Assembly (NCBI GenBank): GCA_016178435.1
Contig: JACOTK010000150.1
Span: 1-11,274, forward strand
DNA: 11,274 nucleotides
Direction: 5' to 3'
Source of the DNA: Actinomycetota bacterium
Lineage (GTDB): Bacteria > Actinomycetota > Acidimicrobiia > Acidimicrobiales > CADCSY01
Positions 1 through 6,474 of the stretch are shown here, piece by piece. The notes beneath the pieces were generated by a model. That model was given only the letters and a program-made list of their open reading frames with translations, had not been told where the DNA came from and made no database searches. The translations under genes were made by a program, and so were the position numbers. Positions within the stretch are counted from its first letter, which is position 1. Each line of letters starts with the position of its first letter.

Positions 1-132
1 CCAGCCGCTCTCGGGCTCCAGACGGGTGGCCATCTCGACGTTGTTGACGGCCTTCCAGGGGTAGCCCCCGAGGTCGAGCGCCTGGGACAGCTCCGGCGCA
101 GGCGGGTCGGGGAACAGCATCAGAGGTTCCAC
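1..132 (-). CDS. N-terminal fragment of an unidentified protein, coupled to glnA2
   Basis: An open frame runs off the left edge on the minus strand; 44 residues are visible, beginning VEPLMLFPDPPAPELSQALD. I choose GTG at 132 because a good Shine-Dalgarno (GAGGTGAG) overlaps the TGA stop of the preceding glutamine synthetase and lies 2-3 nt before this GTG. An in-frame ATG at 120 is the alternative. The 9-nt gap and the overlap of stop codon and ribosome site indicate translational coupling, so it should be in one operon with glnA2. I do not recognise the family with confidence. The opening (short hydrophobic strand, acidic/proline loop, helix, then a hydrophobic segment) would fit the degenerate receiver domain of an orphan GlnR-like response regulator. 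That is inference from 44 residues only. Confidence 0.65.
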   Translation of the reverse strand, partial: MEPLMLFPDPPAPELSQALDLGGYPWKAVNNVEMATRLEPESGW

Positions 133-141
133 AAGCTCACC

Positions 142-1476
142 TCAAAGCCTGCGAAGGTAGCGATCGAGCTCAAACTGGCTGACCTGGGTCTTGTAATCGG
201 CCCACTCGGATTGCTTGTTGCGGATGAACCATTCGAAGACGTGCTCCCCAAGGGTCTCGGCAACCAACTCGGAGCGCTCCATGATGGTGATCGCCTCGTG
301 GAGGTTGCCGGGAAGTGCGCCGATGTTCTCGGCGAGCAGCTCCTCGGGGGTGAGCTGGTAGAGGTTGCCCTGTGTCTCGGGAGGCAGGTCGTATCCCTCC
401 TCGATACCCTTCAATCCGGCGGCAAGCACGACGGCGAAGGCGAGATAGGGGTTGCAAGCCGGGTCGAGCGCTCGGTACTCGACCCGGGTCGACTCGGACT
501 TGTTGCGCTTCGCATGCGGTACGTTGACGACCGCCGAGCGGTTGTTCCGGGCCCATGCGACATAGACAGGCGCCTCGTAGCCGACGACGAGGCGCTTGTA
601 GGAGTTCACCCACTGGTTGGTGACGGCGGTGATTTCCGGGGCATGGCGCAGGAGCCCGGCGATGAAGCCCTTGGCCACCTTCGACAGCCCGTGGGCATCG
701 TCGGGGTCGTAGAACGCGTTGGTGTCGCCCTCGAAGAGCGAGAAATGGGTGTGCATGCCCGAACCCTGCACGCCCGCGATGGGCTTGGGCATGAAGCTGG
801 CATACACGCCGTGATCCTGAGCGATCTCCTTGGCCAGGAGCCGCAGGGTCATGACGGTGTCGGCCATCGTCAGCGCATCGGTGTGGCGAAGATCGATCTC
901 GTGTTGGCTGGGGCTGTCCTCGTGCAGGGAGTACTCGACCGGCACGCCCATCTCCTCGAGGGTCAACACGGTCTTCTTGCGCAGGTCGCTGGCCAGGTCC
1001 GACACGGTGAGCTCAAAATAGGAACCCCGGTCGAGAAGCACCGGGGGGTGTGCGGGGTCGTCGTCGGCGAAGTAGAAGTACTCGACCTCCGGAGCAGCGT
1101 AGAAGGAGAACCCCAGTTCCCGGGCACGTTCGAGTGAGCGCCGCAGCACGTTGCGAGGGTCGCCTTCGAAGGGCGTGTTGTCGAGGTTGACGATGTCGCA
1201 GAAGACCCGGGCGACGGGTGCGTTGTGCTCGGCCGTGGGGAGGATTTGGAAGGTCTTGGGGTCGGGCTTGGCGAGCATGTCGCTTTCCTGCACTCGACTG
1301 AACCCGTCGATGGCCGATCCGTCGAAGGTCATGCCCTCTTCGAGGGCGTTCTCAAGCTCGGCGGGCGTGATGCTCACGGCCTTGGGGGTTCCCAGGACGT
1401 CCGTGAACCACAGTTGGATGAAGCGCACCCCACGTTCCTCAACCGTTCGCAACACATAGTCCTGTTGACGTTCCAC
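142..1476 (-). CDS. glnA2: Type I glutamine synthetase, GlnA2-like (alpha group)
   Basis: Cytoplasmic ATP-dependent ligase of the glutamine synthetase family, glutamate + ammonia to glutamine. Starting at GTG 1476 it has 444 residues. That start matches the usual GlnA2 N-terminus (ERQQDYVLRT) and follows GGAGG at 1481-1485; GTG 1491 would add five residues. Visible signatures are FDGSAIDGF (51-59, ammonia-site Asp52), the EVEYF metal ligands (about 130), GSGMHTH (238-244), NSYKRLVVGYEAP (291-303, flap Glu301) and NNRSA. The C-terminus MERSELVAETLGEHVF is typical of GlnA2. It lacks the 20-30-residue insertion of the beta group, so GlnE control is not expected, although Tyr373 in NLYQLTPEE lies at the aligned place. 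Streptomyces GlnA2 has been described as a gamma-glutamylpolyamine synthetase, so the true substrate could be a polyamine. The active-site loop here is canonical and lacks the insertion I recall in the Streptomyces protein. It is divergent from glnA1 and leads the cut-off gene at 132. Confidence 0.93.
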   Translation of the reverse strand: MERQQDYVLRTVEERGVRFIQLWFTDVLGTPKAVSITPAELENALEEGMTFDGSAIDGFSRVQESDMLAKPDPKTFQILPTAEHNAPVARVFCDIVNLDNTPFEGDPRNVLRRSLERARELGFSFYAAPEVEYFYFADDDPAHPPVLLDRGSYFELTVSDLASDLRKKTVLTLEEMGVPVEYSLHEDSPSQHEIDLRHTDALTMADTVMTLRLLAKEIAQDHGVYASFMPKPIAGVQGSGMHTHFSLFEGDTNAFYDPDDAHGLSKVAKGFIAGLLRHAPEITAVTNQWVNSYKRLVVGYEAPVYVAWARNNRSAVVNVPHAKRNKSESTRVEYRALDPACNPYLAFAVVLAAGLKGIEEGYDLPPETQGNLYQLTPEELLAENIGALPGNLHEAITIMERSELVAETLGEHVFEWFIRNKQSEWADYKTQVSQFELDRYLRRL

Positions 1477-1553
1477 GCTGCCTCCGAGCACAGTTGACGA
1501 GCTGCCTCCATCTTCTCATCCCTCGGGCGATGTCCATTGCATCGGGCCGGCGG

Positions 1554-1592
1554 GTTCATAGAACGTTCACAATCCGGAAACAGGCCGGAAGT
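1554..1592. promoter_or_regulatory. Candidate GlnR-like box between divergent glnA2 and glnA1
   Basis: Four half-sites recur at exactly 11-nt intervals: GTTCA at 1554, GTTCA at 1565, GGAAAC at 1576 and GGAAG at 1587. The central pair reads TTCAC (1566-1570), six bases, then GAAAC (1577-1581). This closely fits the actinobacterial GlnR consensus gTnAC-n6-GaAAC; only the lower-case g differs. GlnR is an OmpR-type nitrogen regulator known to act upstream of glnA in Streptomyces and mycobacteria. The outer half-sites are degenerate. Possible -35/-10 elements for glnA1 lie both across the box (TTGCAT 1537, TAGAAC 1559, 16-nt spacer) and downstream (TTGCGC 1592, CAAGCT 1615, 17-nt spacer). Neither is strong, and the second would overlap the hairpin at 1605. 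Confidence 0.45.
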
Positions 1593-1604
1593 TGCGCCCC
1601 GCGA

Positions 1605-1644
1605 CCGTGGGCGGCAAGCTTCGCAACGCAGTTGCCGTCCACGG
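1605..1644 (+). promoter_or_regulatory. 13-bp hairpin in the glnA1 leader
   Basis: Bases 1605-1617 (CCGTGGGCGGCAA) pair with 1632-1644 (TTGCCGTCCACGG) along all 13 positions: twelve Watson-Crick pairs and one G-U (1611/1638). The loop is 14 nt. The stem ends 10 nt before the AAGGAGG ribosome site of glnA1 (1655-1661). There is no U-run, so it does not look like an intrinsic terminator. It could act as an mRNA-stability or translation-control structure, or as a protein-binding inverted repeat in DNA. It does not match the cyanobacterial glnA riboswitch as I know it. Confidence 0.5.
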
Positions 1645-1666
1645 AGCATGCTTGAAGGAGGAAACG

Positions 1667-3091
1667 GTGCAGGAACGTACGGCCGCCGAAGTGGTGAACA
1701 TGGTCAAGAGCGAAGGCGTCGAGTTCATCGACTTCCGTTTTTGTGACCTGCCCGGCCTCATGCAGCACTTCACCGTGCCTGCCTATCGATTCGACGAGGA
1801 CGCGATCGCCGAAGGGTTTGCCTTCGACGGTTCGTCGATTCGGGGTTTCCAGGAGATCCAGGAGTCGGACATGGTCCTGTTCCCCGACCCGGACACGGCG
1901 GTCATCGACCCCTTCCGGCAGCACAAGACCCTGATCATCAACTGTTACGTGCACGATCCGGTCACCGGCGAGCCCTACTCCCGTGACCCTCGCTACATCG
2001 CCCGCAAGGCCGAGCAGTACCTCGCCTCGACGGGTATTGCCGACACCTGCTTCTTCGGACCCGAGGCCGAGTTCTTCATCTTCGACGACGTCCGCTTCGG
2101 CCAGAACACCAACTCGGCCTTCTACCAGGTCGATTCGATCGAGGGGACCTGGAACACCGGGCGGGACGAGGGGCCCAACCTCGGGTTCAAGCCCCGTTCC
2201 AAGCAGGGCTATTTCCCGGTTCCCCCCATGGATCACTATGCCGATCTCCGTTCGGAGATGGCGCTCAACATGGCCAAGGTCGGCCTGGAGTGCGAGTTGC
2301 ACCACCACGAGGTTGCCACCGGTGGCCAGTCCGAGATCGGCATGAAGTTCAGCACCTTGTTGAACCAGGCCGACCGCCTGATGCTTTTCAAGTACATCGT
2401 CAAGAACACGGCATGGGCGGCGGGCAAGTCGGCCACCTTCATGCCCAAGCCACTGTTCCAGGACAACGGGTCGGGCATGCACTGCCATCAGTCCCTGTGG
2501 AAGAGCGGCGAGCCGTTGTTCTTCGACGAGACCGGCTACGGCGGGCTGTCGGACATCGCTCGTTGGTACATCGGTGGCCTGCTCAAGCACGCTCCCGCCG
2601 TGCTTGCCTTCGCGGCGCCCACGACCAACAGCTACAAGCGTCTGGTCCCCGGTTACGAGGCTCCGGTCAACCTGGTCTACAGCCAGCGCAACCGTTCCGC
2701 CTCGGTGCGCATCCCGCTTGCGTCCAAGAGCCCCAAGGCCAAGCGCATCGAGTTCCGCTGCCCCGACCCGAGCTGCAACCCCTACCTGGCGTTCGCGGCG
2801 ATGATGATGGCGGGACTCGACGGCATTCAGAATCGCATCGAGCCTCCGCCTCCCGTCGACAAGGATCTCTACGACCTGCCTCCCGAGGAGTTGGCCAAGG
2901 TTCCTCAGGTTCCGGGCTCGTTGCCCGAGGCCCTGGAGGCCCTTGAGGCCGACAATGCCTTCCTGAAGGCAGGCGGCGTGTTCACCGACGACGTCATCGA
3001 CACCTGGATCGCCTACAAGCGTGAGAACGAGGTCGATGCCATTCGCCTGCGTCCCCATCCATGGGAGTTCATGCTCTACTACGACCTGTAA
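1667..3091 (+). CDS. glnA: Type I glutamine synthetase, adenylylatable (GlnA1)
   Basis: Main nitrogen-assimilation enzyme of the cytoplasm; members of the family form dodecamers and make glutamine from glutamate, ammonia and ATP. GTG at 1667 is preceded by a near-perfect ribosome site, AAGGAGG at 1655-1661 with 5-nt spacing, giving 474 residues (E. coli 469, M. tuberculosis 478). Signatures in order: beta-grasp start (FIDFRFCDLPG, about 20-30), FDGSSIRGF with Asp54, PEAEFFIFDD (132-141), NGSGMHCHQSLW (267-278), NSYKRLVPGYEAP with flap Glu331, and the adenylylation loop KDLYDLPPEE with Tyr402. This loop marks the beta group, and the GlnE gene that would modify it starts convergently about 3.3 kb away. 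The 3' end reaches a strong hairpin at 3117. Control is probably both transcriptional (GlnR-like box at 1554) and by GlnE. Nothing essential is missing. Confidence 0.97.
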   Translation: MQERTAAEVVNMVKSEGVEFIDFRFCDLPGLMQHFTVPAYRFDEDAIAEGFAFDGSSIRGFQEIQESDMVLFPDPDTAVIDPFRQHKTLIINCYVHDPVTGEPYSRDPRYIARKAEQYLASTGIADTCFFGPEAEFFIFDDVRFGQNTNSAFYQVDSIEGTWNTGRDEGPNLGFKPRSKQGYFPVPPMDHYADLRSEMALNMAKVGLECELHHHEVATGGQSEIGMKFSTLLNQADRLMLFKYIVKNTAWAAGKSATFMPKPLFQDNGSGMHCHQSLWKSGEPLFFDETGYGGLSDIARWYIGGLLKHAPAVLAFAAPTTNSYKRLVPGYEAPVNLVYSQRNRSASVRIPLASKSPKAKRIEFRCPDPSCNPYLAFAAMMMAGLDGIQNRIEPPPPVDKDLYDLPPEELAKVPQVPGSLPEALEALEADNAFLKAGGVFTDDVIDTWIAYKRENEVDAIRLRPHPWEFMLYYDL

Positions 3092-3116
3092 AGCCGGGCC
3101 GTCTCGTTCGACGCTT

Positions 3117-3151
3117 CAACTGCCGACCCTCGAAGATGGGGTCGGCAGTTG
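3117..3151. terminator. Bidirectional hairpin terminator between glnA1 and the glnE operon
   Basis: Bases 3117-3129 (CAACTGCCGACCC) and 3139-3151 form a perfect 13-bp inverted repeat with a 9-nt loop. It lies 25 nt past the glnA1 stop and 5 nt past the stop of the convergent membrane protein. A short GCGTTTC follows on the plus strand; a classic U-run is lacking on both strands, as is common in high-GC actinobacteria. The position between convergent genes supports shared termination. Confidence 0.8.
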
Positions 3152-3156
3152 GCGTT

Positions 3157-3636
3157 TCAGGCTCCCGGGCGAGTTCGGTACCACTGCGCAGCAAGCAGGG
3201 CGACGGCGACGGCGAAACCTCCGAGCGACAGGAGGACCATCAACGGCAGGTACCGGGTTCCGGCGTCATCGAGTGGTCCCGAACCAGGCGTGTCCTTGAC
3301 GACATCGGGGTTTCCCGCGGGGGGAACGAAGGTCGGCCTGGTCGTGGGTGCAGGCTCGCGTTTGCGGGGGACCGTTTCCTTGACCGCCGGCGCGGGTGGG
3401 GCCGTCTCGCTGGTCGGGGGCAGGGTCACGGTGGTTGTGGGCTCGGGAGGCGCCGTCGTGGGCACCGTGGGTGCGGTCGTCGCCGGCTCGGTTGCCGGGG
3501 CCGTTGACGGGACCGTGGTCTCGCCCGTGTCGGGTCCCACGCCCTGGGCGTGGGCGAGTGAGCCCGGACCGAGAACCGAGATGACCAACAGGCTGAGCGA
3601 CACCACCCCCGAGCGACGGGTCACGGAGCGGTTCAT
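3157..3636 (-). CDS. Secreted Pro/Thr-rich protein with C-terminal membrane anchor
   Basis: The 159-residue protein has a signal peptide at 1-30 (RR in the n-region, hydrophobic core 11-24, likely cleavage after AHA). A low-complexity stalk at about 38-108 is dominated by Thr, Pro, Ala and Val with repeated TTAP/PTT motifs. One membrane helix spans about 131-152, followed by a short basic tail (YRTRPGA). The predicted topology is an extracellular stalk anchored by one helix; I see no LPXTG motif and no enzymatic domain. ATG 3636 overlaps the glnE TGA stop as ATGA and is preceded by GGAGGG, so translation is coupled to glnE. The link of a surface stalk protein to a cytoplasmic GS-modifying enzyme is unexplained. 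The existence of the gene is well supported; its function is unknown, perhaps a cell-wall spacer or an O-mannosylated stalk. Confidence 0.82.
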   Translation of the reverse strand: MNRSVTRRSGVVSLSLLVISVLGPGSLAHAQGVGPDTGETTVPSTAPATEPATTAPTVPTTAPPEPTTTVTLPPTSETAPPAPAVKETVPRKREPAPTTRPTFVPPAGNPDVVKDTPGSGPLDDAGTRYLPLMVLLSLGGFAVAVALLAAQWYRTRPGA

Positions 3637-6347
3637 GGTCCCTCCGGCACTCGTCCGTAGAAGAGACGTTCAACGACCTGACGAGCCCGACGTGTGACCC
3701 GCCGATAGTGCTCACGAAGCTCCGAAGGAGTCGCGTCCAATGAGCGGGCCAGACTGCTGAGCTGCTCGGGAGATCGGGGCAGCGCGTCGTCAGGGACGCC
3801 ACGGATGAGAAAAAGGCGATTTCGGGTCTCCTCGCAGAGCAGATAGGCCTCACCCAGGACGGCGGCGTCGGTTGCGGTGACCTTGCCGCTCTCGGCGAGA
3901 AGGGTGAGGGCCCTCATCGTCCCCGGCGAGCGGACCCCGTGCCGCAGCTGGAGGAGTTGCACGCAGAACTCGACGTCGACGAGCGCGCCTCGACCGAGCT
4001 TCAGATGGAACTGCGGGTCGTCGCCGGCCGGTAGTCGTTCGCGTTCGATTCGTGCCTTGACCCGACGAATCTCGCGGAGGTGCTCGTCGGTGAAGGGTAG
4101 TTGCCAGACATGGTGGTCGACCAGTTCCATGAATCGTTCGCCGAGGGCCAGGTCGCCGGCCACGGGCCGAGCGCGGGCCAAGGCCTGGCGCTCCCAGACG
4201 GCGGCCCAGCGCTGGAAGTAGGCATCGAAACCCTCGATGCTCCGGGCCAGGGGGCCATGACGTCCCTCGGGTCGCAGGTTCAGATCCAGCGCCCAGATGC
4301 GTTCGACAGGCGTATCCCCGCCGACGAAGCGGAGCAGTGCGGTTGCCACCCGTTCAGCCTCTGCGAGGGCTGCTGCATCGGTGCCCTCGTAGACGAAGAG
4401 GACATCGAGATCGCTCGCATACGAGAGCTCGGCGCCTCCGAAGCGCCCCAATGAGACGATGGCGAAGGGAATGCGAGGATCGCACGCCCCCAATGCCGTC
4501 TGCAACGTGGCCTCCGCCAGTCGGGTGAGATGGGACTCGGTTGCCTGCAGGTCGCTGAATCCCAGCAGATCACGGGCGGCGATCCGGACGAGCTCGCGCC
4601 CGTTGCTGCGCCTGAGCGCGACGTTGCGCTCGGCCGGTTCGCGCCAGGTGAGCATCGCATGCGCCGTCTCGATCAACTCATCGGGGGACTGCAGGGCCAT
4701 GGGATCGTTCTCGGCCAACTCGGCGATGAGATCGGGATTCTGCTCGAGCAGTCGCCCGATCAGTCGACTGGTTCCCAGGATCAGACTGAGGCGCCGAGCG
4801 GCCTCGGGTGACTCACGGAACGAGCGCACGAGCTCGGTGGTTCGCTGGGTGCCCGATGCAAGGGTTCGAAGTCCGAGGAGCCCCTGGTCGGGGTCCGGAC
4901 TGTCCGCCAGCCATCCCAGCAGCAGCGGCAGGAATTGATCCATGAGCCTCGATGAACGGGTGAGGCCTCGCGTCAATTCCTGGACTGCCTCGCGGGTTCG
5001 TCCGGACTCATGAAACCCGAACGCAGCGAGACGTTCCTCTGCGGCGCTGCGGCTGAGCCTGCCGGTTGAGCCCGAGAAGGCCTCGAGGAGCGGACGGAAG
5101 TAGAGGCGTTCGTAAACGGAGCGCACCGTTGCCTGACGCGAGATGAGCTCGGCGTCGAAGGCACCGAGCGCGCTGAGGTCGGCGTCGGGCCGATAGCCGA
5201 GGACCCGCGCAAGTCGTTCGCGCTCGGCGTCATCCTTGGGCACGGCATGCACCTGTTGTTCGTCGACGAGTTGGAGGCGATGCTCGACGGTACGCAGGAA
5301 GCGGTAGCAACCGTTCAGCACGAAGGCATCCTGGTGGTCGATGTAGGCCGCTGACGCAAGCTCGTTCAGCGCATCGAGGGTTGTTGGCGATCGGAGGTCC
5401 GGATCGTGGCGACCATGGACGAGTTGCAGCAACTGAACCGAGAACTCGATGTCGCGAATGCCGCCTGCCCCGCGCTTGAGGTCACGGCCGGCGCTCTTCG
5501 ATCGGGCAACCTCCATCTCGGCGCGGGCCTTCATGGAGCGAAGGGATCGCAGCTCATCGGCCGAGAATGGTCGTTCCCACAGGTGGACGTCGACGGCGTC
5601 GAGAAAGTCGCGACCCAACTCGGCAGGGCCGGAGACCGGGCGTGCCTTCAGCAGGGCCTGGAACTCCCACGGTTCTGCCCACTGTCGCCAATAGGCCTCG
5701 TAGGAGAGGAGCGTTCGGGTAAGTCTGCCACTGCGCCCCTCGGGACGAAGGTTGACATCGACTCGGAAGCATCGGCCGGCGATGTGCATGATCTCACGGG
5801 CTGCGGCCTCGTCCCGCACCGGGTCGCTGTCGTTCGGGCTGACGAAGATGATGTCGATGTCGCTCGCGTAGTTGAGCTCGTTGCCTCCCAGCTTGCCCAT
5901 GCCGATGACCAGCAGGTGCTCGGCATGGGCAAGCCGGCTGCTAGCGAGGAGCACGTCGCGGGCAAGCTCGGCGATGTGCGCCGCGACTTCCGGCAGCTCA
6001 TCGCGGCCGGTGAGATCTCGCGCCGCGATGCGCAGGTACTCGTGGTTCTTCCATCGCTGCAGCGCGGCTTCGTCGAGGACCGAATCTGCCGGGACAGGTC
6101 GAGTGTCGAGATCACGCAGGACCTCCATGGCGCCGGGGTCGGAGACGAGCAGCGTCGTGAGCGACCTGCTCGCCCCGCAGACGGCGATGACCGCTCGCCG
6201 CAGACCGGTGTGCGTCCCGAGCTCATCGAGAAGGCCCGGGTGGGCATCCTCCAGGCGCTGTATGGCACGAGCGACCGAGACCGGGTCACCGGCGTCGTCG
6301 ATGTCCATGTCAAGGAGCGGCACCACCTCACCGTCAGCTCGTGACAT
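3633..6347 (-). CDS. glnE: Glutamine synthetase adenylyltransferase / adenylyl-removing enzyme
   Basis: Cytoplasmic bifunctional enzyme that adds AMP to, and removes it from, the GS tyrosine (Tyr402 of GlnA1 here). The 904 residues (E. coli 946, M. tuberculosis 994) contain two nucleotidyltransferase halves. The N-terminal half, corresponding to the deadenylylase, has GMGKLGGNELNYASDIDIIF (149-168), LRPEGRSG (200-207) and GGIRDIEFSVQLLQL (295-309). The C-terminal adenylylase has SLGRFGGAELSYASDLDVLF (632-651), LRPEGRHG (691-698) and LGRGALVDVEFCVQLLQL (784-801). The metal-binding DxD pairs are intact in both halves. ATG 6347 lacks a clear ribosome site; CAGACT six bases upstream suggests a leaderless transcript, and an internal ATG at residue 14 is an alternative. 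An inverted repeat at 6355-6373 overlaps that -10. The stop overlaps the next gene (ATGA). No PII or uridylyltransferase gene is in the window. Confidence 0.96.
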   Translation of the reverse strand: MSRADGEVVPLLDMDIDDAGDPVSVARAIQRLEDAHPGLLDELGTHTGLRRAVIAVCGASRSLTTLLVSDPGAMEVLRDLDTRPVPADSVLDEAALQRWKNHEYLRIAARDLTGRDELPEVAAHIAELARDVLLASSRLAHAEHLLVIGMGKLGGNELNYASDIDIIFVSPNDSDPVRDEAAAREIMHIAGRCFRVDVNLRPEGRSGRLTRTLLSYEAYWRQWAEPWEFQALLKARPVSGPAELGRDFLDAVDVHLWERPFSADELRSLRSMKARAEMEVARSKSAGRDLKRGAGGIRDIEFSVQLLQLVHGRHDPDLRSPTTLDALNELASAAYIDHQDAFVLNGCYRFLRTVEHRLQLVDEQQVHAVPKDDAERERLARVLGYRPDADLSALGAFDAELISRQATVRSVYERLYFRPLLEAFSGSTGRLSRSAAEERLAAFGFHESGRTREAVQELTRGLTRSSRLMDQFLPLLLGWLADSPDPDQGLLGLRTLASGTQRTTELVRSFRESPEAARRLSLILGTSRLIGRLLEQNPDLIAELAENDPMALQSPDELIETAHAMLTWREPAERNVALRRSNGRELVRIAARDLLGFSDLQATESHLTRLAEATLQTALGACDPRIPFAIVSLGRFGGAELSYASDLDVLFVYEGTDAAALAEAERVATALLRFVGGDTPVERIWALDLNLRPEGRHGPLARSIEGFDAYFQRWAAVWERQALARARPVAGDLALGERFMELVDHHVWQLPFTDEHLREIRRVKARIERERLPAGDDPQFHLKLGRGALVDVEFCVQLLQLRHGVRSPGTMRALTLLAESGKVTATDAAVLGEAYLLCEETRNRLFLIRGVPDDALPRSPEQLSSLARSLDATPSELREHYRRVTRRARQVVERLFYGRVPEGP

Positions 6348-6354
6348 GACATCA

Positions 6355-6373
6355 GTCTGTCAGGTCGACAGAC
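6355..6373. promoter_or_regulatory. Inverted repeat overlapping the putative glnE -10 box
   Basis: GTCTGTC (6355-6361) and GACAGAC (6367-6373) are perfect 7-bp arms around AGGTC. The minus-strand CAGACT, six bases before the glnE ATG and the only -10-like element near it, lies within the left arm plus one base. A protein bound here could block glnE transcription. The arms are short and the regulator is unknown. Confidence 0.35.
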
Positions 6374-6461
6374 CGGACCTTCCCCCTCGTGAAGCCGGTG
6401 TTCGTTGTCGACGCGGGAGGATGTCCCCCGGGTTCATCCGAATGGCTCGAAACCGGTGGCA

Positions 6462-6467
6462 TAGGCT
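6462..6467 (+). promoter_or_regulatory. -10 box of a leaderless nadE transcript
   Basis: TAGGCT fits the actinobacterial TANNNT -10 pattern and ends seven bases before the nadE ATG, so transcription would begin at or next to the start codon. There is no Shine-Dalgarno before the ATG, which supports a leaderless message. No convincing -35 is seen. Confidence 0.5.
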
Positions 6468-6474
6468 GGGCGCC

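Noticed and set aside
211..1137. 308-codon plus-strand frame opposite glnA2
   Set aside because: It is antisense to a fully conserved GS and has no recognisable domain or ribosome site.
1605..1644. Glutamine riboswitch (cyanobacterial glnA motif) as the explanation of the leader hairpin
   Set aside because: The known motif has a multi-stem junction with conserved bases, and only a single long stem is visible here.
1556..3058. 500-codon open frame on the minus strand opposite glnA1
   Set aside because: It is a shadow of the high-GC codon pattern of glnA1; its translation is rich in Gly, Val, Arg and His without domain signatures, while glnA1 has every GS motif.
5406..6344. 312-codon plus-strand frame opposite the glnE 5' half
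   Set aside because: It is antisense to a conserved nucleotidyltransferase domain; its composition is that of a shadow frame.
5872..6474. Upstream in-frame extension of nadE by about 200 codons
   Set aside because: It overlaps the conserved 5' part of glnE on the other strand, is Ser/Arg-rich low complexity, and NadE homologues begin at the MARLRVALCQ position.
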